From contig DAHUYY010000108.1 in the NCBI GenBank assembly GCA_027306845.1, forward strand, positions 1-6,502: 6,502 bases of DNA, written 5' to 3'. The notes under the pieces were generated by a model that ran no database searches, was not told where the DNA came from, and saw nothing but the letters and a program-made list of their open reading frames with translations. This stretch comes from Vulcanimicrobiota bacterium. GTDB lineage: Bacteria > Vulcanimicrobiota > Vulcanimicrobiia > Vulcanimicrobiales > Vulcanimicrobiaceae. This document shows, piece after piece, positions 1-5,772 of the stretch. The position numbers and the translations under genes are program-made. Each line of letters begins with the position of its first letter. The first letter of the stretch is position 1.

Positions 1-412
1 GATAGGGCGAGCGTAACAAGGTGCTGTGGCGCACCAGTCCACCGATCGGTGCGCCGTCGCCCGCGATTGCGAAATAATCACCGTTCACCGCCGCCACTGC
101 ACGAAGATGCGCGGCGAGCATCGACGAGAGACGCTCGCGCGCACCAACGAGCGTATGGTGGGCGAGGAACGGAACGAGGCGCAAGCGCGGGTCGTGCGGA
201 TCGAACGCGAGCACCGAGGCACGGATGGGGCCTTGTGCGGTTAGAAAACGATAACGCTCGAGTCGGAGCCCGGGCGCGATTTCGGCGCGCGATGCCGTTT
301 CGGCGAGAATTTGGGGAAAGGGCGGAGACGGTTCAATCGCGCCGGTCGTGACGCCGGTCGTCAGAAGAAGCAGTGCCGCCGCGAGCGCGCGCAACGATCT
401 GTTCTCGATCAT
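1..412 (-). CDS. Secreted phosphodiester glycosidase family protein (NAGPA-like), 3' part missing
   Basis: The reading frame opens at an ATG whose first base is 412 and stays open for 137 codons to the window edge, so the C-terminal part lies outside. Residues 1-25 form a Sec signal peptide: Arg5 and Arg8, a hydrophobic run from about 9 to 22, and a likely cut near TGA-IE. The diagnostic segment is AVNGDYF (residues 108-114) followed by GDGAPIGGLV (118-127), the conserved core start of the NAGPA/DUF2233 phosphodiester glycosidase fold (family of the lysosomal 'uncovering' enzyme and bacterial exopolysaccharide-linked homologues). Family members remove a sugar from a phosphodiester; the substrate here is unknown. 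The ATG overlaps the TGA of the upstream propeller gene as ATGA, and no clear Shine-Dalgarno is visible, so translation is probably coupled. The family call is good. The C-terminal catalytic residues cannot be inspected. Confidence 0.75.
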   Translation of the reverse strand, partial: MIENRSLRALAAALLLLTTGVTTGAIEPSPPFPQILAETASRAEIAPGLRLERYRFLTAQGPIRASVLAFDPHDPRLRLVPFLAHHTLVGARERLSSMLAAHLRAVAAVNGDYFAIAGDGAPIGGLVRHSTLLRSPY

Positions 413-1626
413 CGCCAAACTGCGACCGCCAGCGGATAACCGGCGGTGCGGAGCGGCGCCCCCGGAATGCGCGCGAGCGTCGACGCGTTAAAGATATCCA
501 ATCGATTGTCGCGTGCGCACGGAACGTACAGGCGGTTGGAGCGAGCGTCGAACGTCGGGTCCCACGGAGTGTGGCAGGTTTGGAGCGGCGCGTGGATCGC
601 GTGTAAGGTTTGTGGATCGAGCACGTAGACCACGTCGGAGGCTTCGTCGGTCACGAAAAGGCGATGCGCGCCCCCATCGAGTGCGAGCCCGAGCGGAAGA
701 TTCAGCAATGCGCTGCGCGCCACGATGCGGAGCCGTGGCCGCGTTGCAATTTCAACGACATCGCCGTCATCGTCGGTGAGGCCGCCGTTTCGAACTGCGT
801 AGAGGTGCGAGCCGTCGGCATCGAGCGCGAGTGAAAAAACGCGCGATCCTACCGCGATGCGGGCGACCGGTTTCATCGTTCGCGCGTCGAGTTCGAGCAC
901 GCTACCGTCGTTGACGTTGGCGACGTAGAGGAGATCGCGCCGGCGGTCGACGGCGATGCCCTCGGCGGTCATGCCGGTTTTCGCGACGCGAGGTTGCGCG
1001 GCAACGCGTGCCACCGCGCCGAATCCTTCGTAGTCACGCAGGGTAGCAAAGAAGGTTCCGTTCGAAGATGCAGCGACTTCATCGCTCGCCGCGAGCGGGC
1101 GACGTACGATGCGCCACGGCGCGCGTTCGATGACGGTGAAAGCGCTGCCGTCGTTGTCGGTGACGGCGAGTCGACGATCGCCGGCGGCGAGATCGCTCGG
1201 CGAACCACCGGTCGCGACGAGCCCCAACAGCGAGAGGTTTCGCGCGTCGTATAACGCGACGCCGTCGTCATAGCAGGCGACGGCGATAAGCGTCGTGCCG
1301 TTGGGCGGAGCGGGAAGAATGTGCACCGTCCGGGCGGCGATCGCGCGGCCGTCGCTGGCGATCACCTGCGCGCTCCCCGGGCGTTGCAGAGTGAGATAGC
1401 GCGAACCGGTCTCTGCGCGCGAGATGCGTGCGGGGCCGAGAACCGACCAGGCGGCGTTCGGCGCGAGGCCGGCGGAAGCGAGCGCGATGCGGCTCCCGAC
1501 GAAATAAGGAAACGGAGCGAACGAAATTTTTGCCGGGACGAAGCGCCCGACCGGCGGCAACCACGTCGAACCGAGCAGTGCGGCTGCGGCGGCACACGCA
1601 AAGAGCGTGGTGCGGAGTGCCTTCAT
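409..1626 (-). CDS. Secreted seven-bladed beta-propeller protein (YVTN/YncE-like)
   Basis: About 405 residues. An in-frame ATG three codons upstream (first base 1635) is also possible. I prefer 1626 because it gives a 4-base ATGA overlap with the nitrilase stop, the same arrangement as at this gene's own 3' end; neither start has a good Shine-Dalgarno. Numbering here is from the 1635 start. Residues 4-25 are a signal peptide (Lys5, Arg8, Ala/Leu-rich core). About 38-108 is a beta-rich stretch that may be an Ig-like domain. From about 112 to 408 seven blade-like repeats can be counted, beginning near 116, 154, 196, 234, 277, 324 and 367. The clearest contain LLYVANVNDGSVLELDARTM, RLFVTDEASDVVYVLDPQTL and RLYVPCARDNRLDIFNASTL, typical of YVTN-type propellers. 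Such proteins are usually periplasmic or extracellular binding scaffolds, and no catalytic residue is evident. Cys354 and Cys373 could form a disulfide. The fold call is strong; the ligand is unknown. Confidence 0.85.
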   Translation of the reverse strand: MKALRTTLFACAAAAALLGSTWLPPVGRFVPAKISFAPFPYFVGSRIALASAGLAPNAAWSVLGPARISRAETGSRYLTLQRPGSAQVIASDGRAIAARTVHILPAPPNGTTLIAVACYDDGVALYDARNLSLLGLVATGGSPSDLAAGDRRLAVTDNDGSAFTVIERAPWRIVRRPLAASDEVAASSNGTFFATLRDYEGFGAVARVAAQPRVAKTGMTAEGIAVDRRRDLLYVANVNDGSVLELDARTMKPVARIAVGSRVFSLALDADGSHLYAVRNGGLTDDDGDVVEIATRPRLRIVARSALLNLPLGLALDGGAHRLFVTDEASDVVYVLDPQTLHAIHAPLQTCHTPWDPTFDARSNRLYVPCARDNRLDIFNASTLARIPGAPLRTAGYPLAVAVWR

Positions 1627-2882
1627 ACGCCGCATCGTTGACGGAGCGTTTCGACGCGGGCGAGTGCGGCGAGAGCGTCGCTACTCGGCGCGAGTTCACC
1701 GGTTTGCGTGCGCGCGAGATCGATGGCGAATGCAACGATCGGCTGCTGCGGGCTGCTCGAGGTTAGGATCGCTCCCTCGGGATCGACGGCGAAGATCTCC
1801 CCCGACGGGCGATGCGCGACGATGCCGTAGCAGCGCAACTCGGCAGAGCGCGCGCGCGCGAAGCGCTCGCACCAGCTGCGTTCGAGCGTGCTCTCGCAAC
1901 GAAATATCCGCATGCCGTGCAAGCGAGCTTCCGCGAGTGCGAGCGGCGATGCAAGCGCCGCATCGTCGATCTCCCATGCATCGTCGAGTGAATCGGGGGC
2001 GTCGAGAAACCGGCGCGCGCGTTCGATCGCCGATGCGTCGTCATACGCAACGGCGACGCGGCGACGCGCGGGCATTGCGGCGCTCGCCGCACGCCCCGGT
2101 AGGGCGAGCGCTCGGGCGCGCACGATAGCGTTCGGCGCTCCGATCTCGACGGTCGCAAAAATCGTTTCTTCGGCGCGCTCGGAGGCCCGAGCGAGCGTGG
2201 AGCCGTCAGCCGCGACGATCGCGCTCTTCCCGCAGTAGCGCGCGATGCCGGCTTCGCCGCCGGCTTTGTTTGCGGCGACGAACGGAACGTGGTTTTCGCG
2301 AGCGCGGACGAAGGCGAGCAGGTCCGCTTGGAGGTTCTCAAGCGCAGCGGGGTCTCGCCCGCTGGTCACCCAAGCGGTCGGCATAGCGAGGATCTGCGCG
2401 CCCCGGTCGACGAGGCTCGCGGCGATGGTGGGGATGCGGCCGTCGGCGCAGACCAGCGCGCCGATCTTCCCCAGCGACGAATCGATGGGTTCGATTCGTT
2501 CTCCTGGTGTGAACCAACGGCGGTCGAAGTGCCAGAGAAAGATCTTGTCGGCGTAGCCGGCACGGCTGCCGTCGCGGTCGATCAGGAGTGCTGCATTAAA
2601 TCTGCGCTCGGCTTCAACGCGCACGAAACCCACGAGGATCGCGCTTCCGAAGCGTCGTGCCAGGGCCGCGAGCTCCTCGACCGCGCCATCGATCTCCGAC
2701 GGTTCGACCGGGCTCTCGCCGAGAATGTAACCGGGGATCGTCGCCTCCGGCAGAACGAGCAGGTCCGGCTTCTCCGCCAGCGAGCGCTCGACGGCATGGC
2801 GAATGGCCGGCCAGCGTTCGGGAAAAGCGGAGCGGTCGTGTGCTTGCAACTGGAGTGCGGCGACCCGCAATTGGGAACTCAT
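1623..2882 (-). CDS. Carbon-nitrogen hydrolase (nitrilase superfamily) with a degenerate second C-terminal half
   Basis: 419 residues from an ATG at 2882, with no signal peptide, so probably cytosolic. Residues 5-250 are a complete nitrilase-fold domain. The catalytic triad is readable: Glu46 in LVLPEATIPGY, Lys113 in YADKIFLWHFD, and nucleophile Cys145 in IGALVCADGRIP. Later landmarks are GAQILAMPTAW (161-171) and FVRARENHVPFVAANKAGG (191-209). The family hydrolyses nitriles, amides or carbamoyl groups; the substrate cannot be assigned. At 419 residues it is much longer than the usual 260-300. The extra part (about 275-419) resembles the last half of a nitrilase again: LHGMRIF aligns with DRGAQIL, FARARSAELRCYGIVA with FVRARENHVPFVAA, and a GEIFAVDPEGAIL strand pair follows. 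The catalytic Glu, Lys and Cys are absent there. It is the first gene of the minus-strand operon; its stop overlaps the propeller start. No clear Shine-Dalgarno precedes the start. Confidence 0.88.
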   Translation of the reverse strand: MSSQLRVAALQLQAHDRSAFPERWPAIRHAVERSLAEKPDLLVLPEATIPGYILGESPVEPSEIDGAVEELAALARRFGSAILVGFVRVEAERRFNAALLIDRDGSRAGYADKIFLWHFDRRWFTPGERIEPIDSSLGKIGALVCADGRIPTIAASLVDRGAQILAMPTAWVTSGRDPAALENLQADLLAFVRARENHVPFVAANKAGGEAGIARYCGKSAIVAADGSTLARASERAEETIFATVEIGAPNAIVRARALALPGRAASAAMPARRRVAVAYDDASAIERARRFLDAPDSLDDAWEIDDAALASPLALAEARLHGMRIFRCESTLERSWCERFARARSAELRCYGIVAHRPSGEIFAVDPEGAILTSSSPQQPIVAFAIDLARTQTGELAPSSDALAALARVETLRQRCGV

Positions 2883-2930
2883 CGTGCAAGGGTTCGACGC
2901 CCTCTCATCGCTAACCTCAAGGATGCAACT

Positions 2931-2949
2931 CGCCGCAACGACTGCGGCG
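2931..2949. repeat. 7-bp inverted repeat in the divergent intergenic region
   Basis: CGCCGCA (2931-2937) and TGCGGCG (2943-2949) are perfect reverse complements around a 5-base spacer. They sit in the 104-bp gap between the divergent nitrilase operon and the secreted-protein gene, 37 bases before the GTG. It could be an operator or a 5' leader hairpin for either direction. No T-run follows, so a terminator is unlikely. In such GC-rich DNA a chance occurrence is possible. Confidence 0.4.
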
Positions 2950-2976
2950 CGCTATCTCCCTCGACGACATGGAGAC

Positions 2977-2982
2977 AAGGAG
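2977..2982 (+). promoter_or_regulatory. Ribosome binding site deciding a GTG start
   Basis: AAGGAG lies 4 bases before the GTG at 2987. An in-frame ATG at 2969 has no Shine-Dalgarno and would place METRST in front of the signal peptide. The GTG start gives a compact signal sequence beginning (M)KISFLTGG, so it is the better choice despite the slightly short spacing. Confidence 0.7.
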
Positions 2983-2986
2983 TACC

Positions 2987-3619
2987 GTGAAAATCTCTTT
3001 CCTGACCGGCGGCATCGTGCTCGCAAGCGCAGTCGCCCTTCTCGGCAGCGCAACCGCGCGAGCTGCCGAACATCCCTGCGCGAACAAAGCGAGTAAATGG
3101 CAACGAACGGAGTGCCGTGAAATGGTTCGCTCTGCGCCCGGGGACCAATACTTCGGACGGCTGAAGATGAGCTACCTCGGCATTAACAACACGTTCCGCG
3201 ACGATGCCATTCGTGCCGGTGCATACACGACGAACTCGGGGCTTATTTCGTCGGTGAATTTCGCCGATGAAGCCTTGCGCGATTGGGCGCATCGCTATCC
3301 CGGCGATCCGCAGCTTGCGCGCAGCTATTTTCTTGCGATTCAAGCAATGACCAAGCTCTACGTGAAACCGGAGCAAGATCGTGCCTACCATTACATGCTG
3401 GTACTGGTGAAGAAGTTTCCCCACACCTATTTCGGCAAAGTGATGAAGAAGAGCTTAGCGCGCGGCTTTACCGAACATTGGTATGCACCGCCGCAGCCCT
3501 GCGGGATCGCCGGAGATGCTTCGCCGGTTGCGACGCCATCCGACCCGAATCTCCACATCGATCTGCTCGCGTCGCCCTGCGTACCGGCTGCCGTGCCGTC
3601 GAGCTCGCCGGCGCCGTAG
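2987..3619 (+). CDS. Small secreted helical protein of unknown function
   Basis: 210 residues from the GTG at 2987. (M)KISFLTGGIVLASAVALLGS then ATARAAE is a clear Sec signal peptide, with a likely cut after ARA or RAA, about residues 25-27. The mature protein begins with two close cysteines (HPCANK and RTECRE). A middle of paired amphipathic helices follows: FADEALRDWAHRYPGDPQLARSYFLAIQAM, then YHYMLVLVKKFPHTYFGKVMKKSLA. The spacing of aromatic, Ala and 'YPGDP' positions recalls TPR-like repeats, but I cannot assign a family. Two more cysteines (PQPCGI, SPCVPA) lie in the C-terminal part, so two disulfides are plausible in an oxidising compartment. The protein ends in a Pro/Ser/Ala tail. It is a single gene, diverging from the nitrilase operon and converging on the barrel gene, with a terminator just past its stop. 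The gene call is firm; the function is unknown. Confidence 0.82.
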   Translation: MKISFLTGGIVLASAVALLGSATARAAEHPCANKASKWQRTECREMVRSAPGDQYFGRLKMSYLGINNTFRDDAIRAGAYTTNSGLISSVNFADEALRDWAHRYPGDPQLARSYFLAIQAMTKLYVKPEQDRAYHYMLVLVKKFPHTYFGKVMKKSLARGFTEHWYAPPQPCGIAGDASPVATPSDPNLHIDLLASPCVPAAVPSSSPAP

Positions 3620-3645
3620 CGAGCGCGTAGAACTCGGCGGAAAGA

Positions 3646-3685
3646 AAAGAGTGCGCCCCCGTCTTTCGACGGGGGCGCACTCTTT
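3646..3685. terminator. Bidirectional intrinsic terminator
   Basis: A perfect 18-bp stem (3646-3663 with 3668-3685) closes on the tetraloop TTTC. The outer stem is AAAGAG/CTCTTT and the core is the GC-rich GTGCGCCCCCGTC. T-rich sequence follows on the plus strand (TCTTTCGTTCGTTTG). An A-rich stretch on the left (AAAGAAAAGA) gives a T-rich tail for minus-strand transcripts. It lies between two convergent stops (3619 and 3707), so it can end both genes. Confidence 0.9.
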
Positions 3686-3706
3686 CGTTCGTTTGCGACG
3701 AGTCGC

Positions 3707-5077
3707 TTAGAACTTGATACCGAGACCGAGATACGGGCCATTCTCAGAGAAGCCCGACGGCGCGTTGAGTTTCACCGTGCCGCGGTCGCCCTGGATACCG
3801 AGATCGATAAACAGGGGGCTCTTGAGGAACGAGTAGGTTGCGCCCAACTCGTACCGCAGGATGCTGTAGGAGACCGTTCCGTTGAAAGACGCGCTGCTGT
3901 AGTTGGTCTTCACGGTCGGGTAATCCCAGAGGCTGCCATAGATCGAGAACTGCTTGTTCAGGCTGGGGAGCTTCTCGATGCCGAAACCGACGCCGTTGAA
4001 GCGGCCGTAGCCGTAGTTGTTCGTACGAACCATGTAGCCGACACCGATGTAGATGCGCGGATTCGCTACGCGGAGGCCGAGGCGAGCATCGGCAGTGTAG
4101 TCACTGGCGGTGAACGCAGGCACGAAGTAGGAACCGGTGCCGCCGATACCCGTGACGCATCCGGGATCGCCGGAGACGCCGAGGTTCGCGCAGCTGTTGT
4201 TCGCCGGGGTGTAGCCGGCAGGCGTGGTGACGCCCTGGTTATGCGGGTAGTTGAACTGCCGGTAATCGCCTTCAATCATCCAGGGGAGGTTGAAGAGATT
4301 GAACTCGGCGGCGCCACGGACCGCATACGAGAACGGGCTGGTCTTGCCGGTGTTACCCGGGCTGAACTCGTTGTAGATCTTCGGTGAGATCAGGTAGTCG
4401 CCGACGATGAAACGATCCTGGTACGGTGCAACGACCGGAGCCGGGGTCGGGGTCGGCGGAGGCGTCGCCGGAGCGGCCGTCGGCGGAGCCGGCGGTGCGG
4501 TCGGCGGAGCCGGCGGCGGGGTCGGCGGGATGTACCGCACGACGACGACGCGCTTCTCGGGAACCCACTGAACGTACGCGTTCATCGTCTCCGAGATCAC
4601 GCGGATCGGCACGAGGACCGAACCCTTGTAGATCATCGGGGGGACGTCGAGCGTGCGCTCTTCACCGTTGATCATCGCCGTCTTCTTGCCGACGGTGAGT
4701 TTGATCTCAGCGCCGGGCTTGCTGACGGTGACTTGCTTGGTGCGGGCGTTATAGCTTACCGTCGCGCCCATTTGTTCGAACATCGAACGCAGGGGGATCA
4801 GGACGGTGCCGCCACGCACGAGTGCCGAAAGAACGCGGCCCTTCTTCAGAAGGTCCGGCTTCGAGTACACGTGGTGGTCGTTATAAAGAATCGGGACCTG
4901 CCCCGACGGCGGAGAACCGAAGTTCGCCGGCGGAGCCGCATTGGTCGAGCTCATATCCGCTACGATCGCTTTGTTGCCGATGTTTCCATGCGACGCGCCG
5001 GAGGGAGCTGCGACCGCATTGAGCCCACAGAACGCTGCAATCAGCGTTGCTAGGACTCCGGTGCTCAGTCGCTTCAA
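3707..5077 (-). CDS. Stalk-domain (CuAO_N1) protein fused to an outer-membrane beta-barrel
   Basis: 456 residues from a TTG start set by a strong Shine-Dalgarno. Residues 1-24 are a Sec signal peptide (Lys2, Arg3, hydrophobic core, cut near AVAA-PS). Residues 25-60 are a Ser/Ala/Pro/Gly-rich spacer. Residues 61-182 are a copper amine oxidase N-terminal-like 'stalk' domain, with VLIPLRSMFEQMGATVSYN (92-110), TVGKKTAMINGE (128-139) and VLVPIRVISETMNAYVQWV (154-172). These domains bind no copper by themselves and occur in envelope proteins. A Pro/Thr/Ala linker spans 183-218. From 220 to 456 there are alternating amphipathic strands rich in Tyr, Phe and Gly, and the protein ends YLGLGIKF; a terminal Phe is the usual outer-membrane assembly signal. 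By eye the barrel has 8-10 strands. Cys296 and Cys307 in an outer loop may pair. Likely role: an outer-membrane pore or structural protein whose periplasmic stalk could contact the cell wall (inference). Confidence 0.85.
   Translation of the reverse strand: MKRLSTGVLATLIAAFCGLNAVAAPSGASHGNIGNKAIVADMSSTNAAPPANFGSPPSGQVPILYNDHHVYSKPDLLKKGRVLSALVRGGTVLIPLRSMFEQMGATVSYNARTKQVTVSKPGAEIKLTVGKKTAMINGEERTLDVPPMIYKGSVLVPIRVISETMNAYVQWVPEKRVVVVRYIPPTPPPAPPTAPPAPPTAAPATPPPTPTPAPVVAPYQDRFIVGDYLISPKIYNEFSPGNTGKTSPFSYAVRGAAEFNLFNLPWMIEGDYRQFNYPHNQGVTTPAGYTPANNSCANLGVSGDPGCVTGIGGTGSYFVPAFTASDYTADARLGLRVANPRIYIGVGYMVRTNNYGYGRFNGVGFGIEKLPSLNKQFSIYGSLWDYPTVKTNYSSASFNGTVSYSILRYELGATYSFLKSPLFIDLGIQGDRGTVKLNAPSGFSENGPYLGLGIKF
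4479..4529. repeat. 21-bp tandem repeat encoding the Pro-rich linker
   Basis: Two 21-base units (4479-4499 and 4500-4520) begin with the same GTCGGCGGAGCCGGCGG and differ only in the last few bases; a partial third copy (GTCGGCGG) follows. They encode the PPAPPTA-type linker of the stalk-barrel protein. Being a multiple of three, copy-number change would alter linker length without breaking the frame. Confidence 0.75.
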
Positions 5078-5082
5078 AGTAT

Positions 5083-5088
5083 CCTCCT
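5083..5088 (-). promoter_or_regulatory. Strong ribosome binding site for a TTG start
   Basis: On the minus strand the sequence reads CGAGGAGG-ATACT-TTG, a near-perfect Shine-Dalgarno (AGGAGG) 5 bases before TTG at 5077. No in-frame ATG lies just upstream, and the signal peptide begins right after the TTG, so this start is well supported. Confidence 0.85.
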
Positions 5089-5252
5089 CGATAGGTAAGA
5101 GAGTCGTAAAGATGCCTCGGTTTCCTCGTTAAACGTCGCCGATTAAACAACGCTAGGAGCCCGTAGCCGGCCTTCGCCGACGACGGGGCCCCCGAAGAAC
5201 CGTCCCCCCTCTCTTCTGCTCGAGGCGGCGGCACCCTCTTCGCAGGAGGGGT
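5089..5252. other. Intergenic region and probable promoter zone of the stalk-barrel gene
   Basis: No coding sequence is supported here. On the minus strand, downstream of the thioesterase stop, there is only a short CCCTC/GAGGG hairpin (within 5234-5250) without a T-run, so no convincing terminator. An AT-richer patch at 5121-5150 contains the hexamer TTAAAC twice (5129-5134 and 5143-5148), 14 bases apart. This is the likely promoter or operator zone for the barrel gene, but no hexamer pair matches sigma-70 well. Confidence 0.35.
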
Positions 5253-5648
5253 TCAGTCGAGTTTTTCCGCGAGTTTCTCCTCGAAGCGCTCCCGTTCGAT
5301 GATAAAGCGCTCGTGGGTGCCCTCGGCGACGGCGTCGGATTCATCGAAGGCGCGCACCGCGAAGCTGACGCGGGGGCCGTCGACCAGGGCGACCTCGACC
5401 TCGGTCCGGACGAGAAAGCCCACTGGGACGGGGCGCCGGTGCTCGAGCTCGATATGGGTTCCGACCGAGATCTGGTTCTCGTTCAGCGCGCCCTCCAAGC
5501 AGGCGATCGCCGCCCGTTCGACGAGATCGACCAGCATCGCGGTCGAGAGGACCTCGACCCCGGCATTACCGGCCTTGTGCGCGGTCATCCATTCCTCGAC
5601 GCGGCATTGGAAGCTGTGGGATCGACCGAGGAGGATGTTTTTGGACAT
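5253..5648 (-). CDS. FlK-like hot-dog fold acyl-CoA thioesterase
   Basis: 131 residues from the ATG at 5648, a normal length for a single hot-dog domain, and soluble. The order of features fits the fluoroacetyl-CoA thioesterase (FlK) branch: VEVLSTAMLVDLVERAAI (31-48) forms the start of the hot-dog helix, ISVGTHIELEHRRPVPVG (60-77) the next strand and turn, and ARTEVE-like to FAVRAFDE the sheet. As I recall, FlK uses Thr42, Glu50 and His76. Here Thr36, Glu44 and His70 have exactly the same spacing (8 and 26), so the catalytic set appears intact. The family hydrolyses short acyl-CoA thioesters; most members do not act on fluoroacetyl-CoA, so the substrate is open. No strong Shine-Dalgarno precedes the start; instead an inverted repeat abuts it. 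It diverges from the efflux adaptor gene and lies upstream of the barrel gene on the same strand. Confidence 0.85.
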   Translation of the reverse strand: MSKNILLGRSHSFQCRVEEWMTAHKAGNAGVEVLSTAMLVDLVERAAIACLEGALNENQISVGTHIELEHRRPVPVGFLVRTEVEVALVDGPRVSFAVRAFDESDAVAEGTHERFIIERERFEEKLAEKLD

Positions 5649-5649
5649 A

Positions 5650-5679
5650 GCGCGGGTTCAGGTAGTTAGTGCCCCGCGC
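5650..5679. repeat. 7-bp inverted repeat abutting the thioesterase start
   Basis: GCGCGGG (5650-5656) and CCCGCGC (5673-5679) are perfect reverse complements with a 16-base spacer. The proximal arm ends one base before the thioesterase ATG, where a ribosome binding site would be expected. It could be a leader hairpin that controls initiation, or an operator in the divergent promoter region. Chance cannot be excluded in GC-rich DNA. Confidence 0.4.
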
Positions 5680-5704
5680 AAAATCCCCCGCTTGCCGAGA
5701 AGCC

Positions 5705-5760
5705 ATGAATCAATTCTCAGGTTTGTGGTGTATATGGGGAAAGACGACCTCATTGTCTTC
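5705..5760 (+). promoter_or_regulatory. Possible promoter region of the efflux adaptor gene
   Basis: This is the most AT-rich part of the 124-bp divergent gap. TATATG (5731-5736) matches four of six bases of a -10 box and lies 37 bases before the ATG at 5773. No good -35 box sits at 16-18 bases upstream, so the assignment is weak. GAGAA (5698-5702) and TTCTC (5714-5718) form a small inverted repeat beside it that could be an operator. Confidence 0.25.
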
Positions 5761-5763
5761 AAT

Positions 5764-5768
5764 AGGAG
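5764..5768 (+). promoter_or_regulatory. Ribosome binding site of the efflux adaptor gene
   Basis: AGGAG lies 4 bases before the ATG at 5773. An in-frame ATG at 5734 lacks such a site and would add a charged 13-residue extension ahead of the lipoprotein signal, so 5773 is preferred. Confidence 0.65.
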
Positions 5769-5772
5769 AGCT

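Noticed and set aside
1607..2128. Arg/Ser-rich open frame on the plus strand
   Set aside because: Arg-rich low-complexity translation typical of antisense reading of GC-rich DNA, fully within the nitrilase gene and the start of the propeller gene.
2886..2902. tRNA T-arm-like hairpin (AGGG-TTCGACG-CCCT)
   Set aside because: Only a 4-bp stem, with no matching acceptor, D or anticodon arms. The expected upstream part lies in the nitrilase coding sequence, so it is not a tRNA, and an attachment-site reading has no integrase nearby.
2289..2990. Long open frame on the plus strand, 233 codons, opposite the nitrilase gene
   Set aside because: It is a shadow of the nitrilase, whose minus-strand frame has the full catalytic triad and family motifs. 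The plus-strand translation has no recognisable domain and biased, charged composition.
2879..3424. 181-codon minus-strand frame opposite the secreted helical protein
   Set aside because: The plus-strand gene has a Shine-Dalgarno, signal peptide and downstream terminator. The antisense frame has no signal, domain or plausible start context.
5078..5160. Sigma-70 promoter for the barrel gene (TTTAAC, 17 bases, TTTACG on the minus strand)
   Set aside because: Each hexamer matches only about three of six consensus bases; I keep only a general promoter-zone note.
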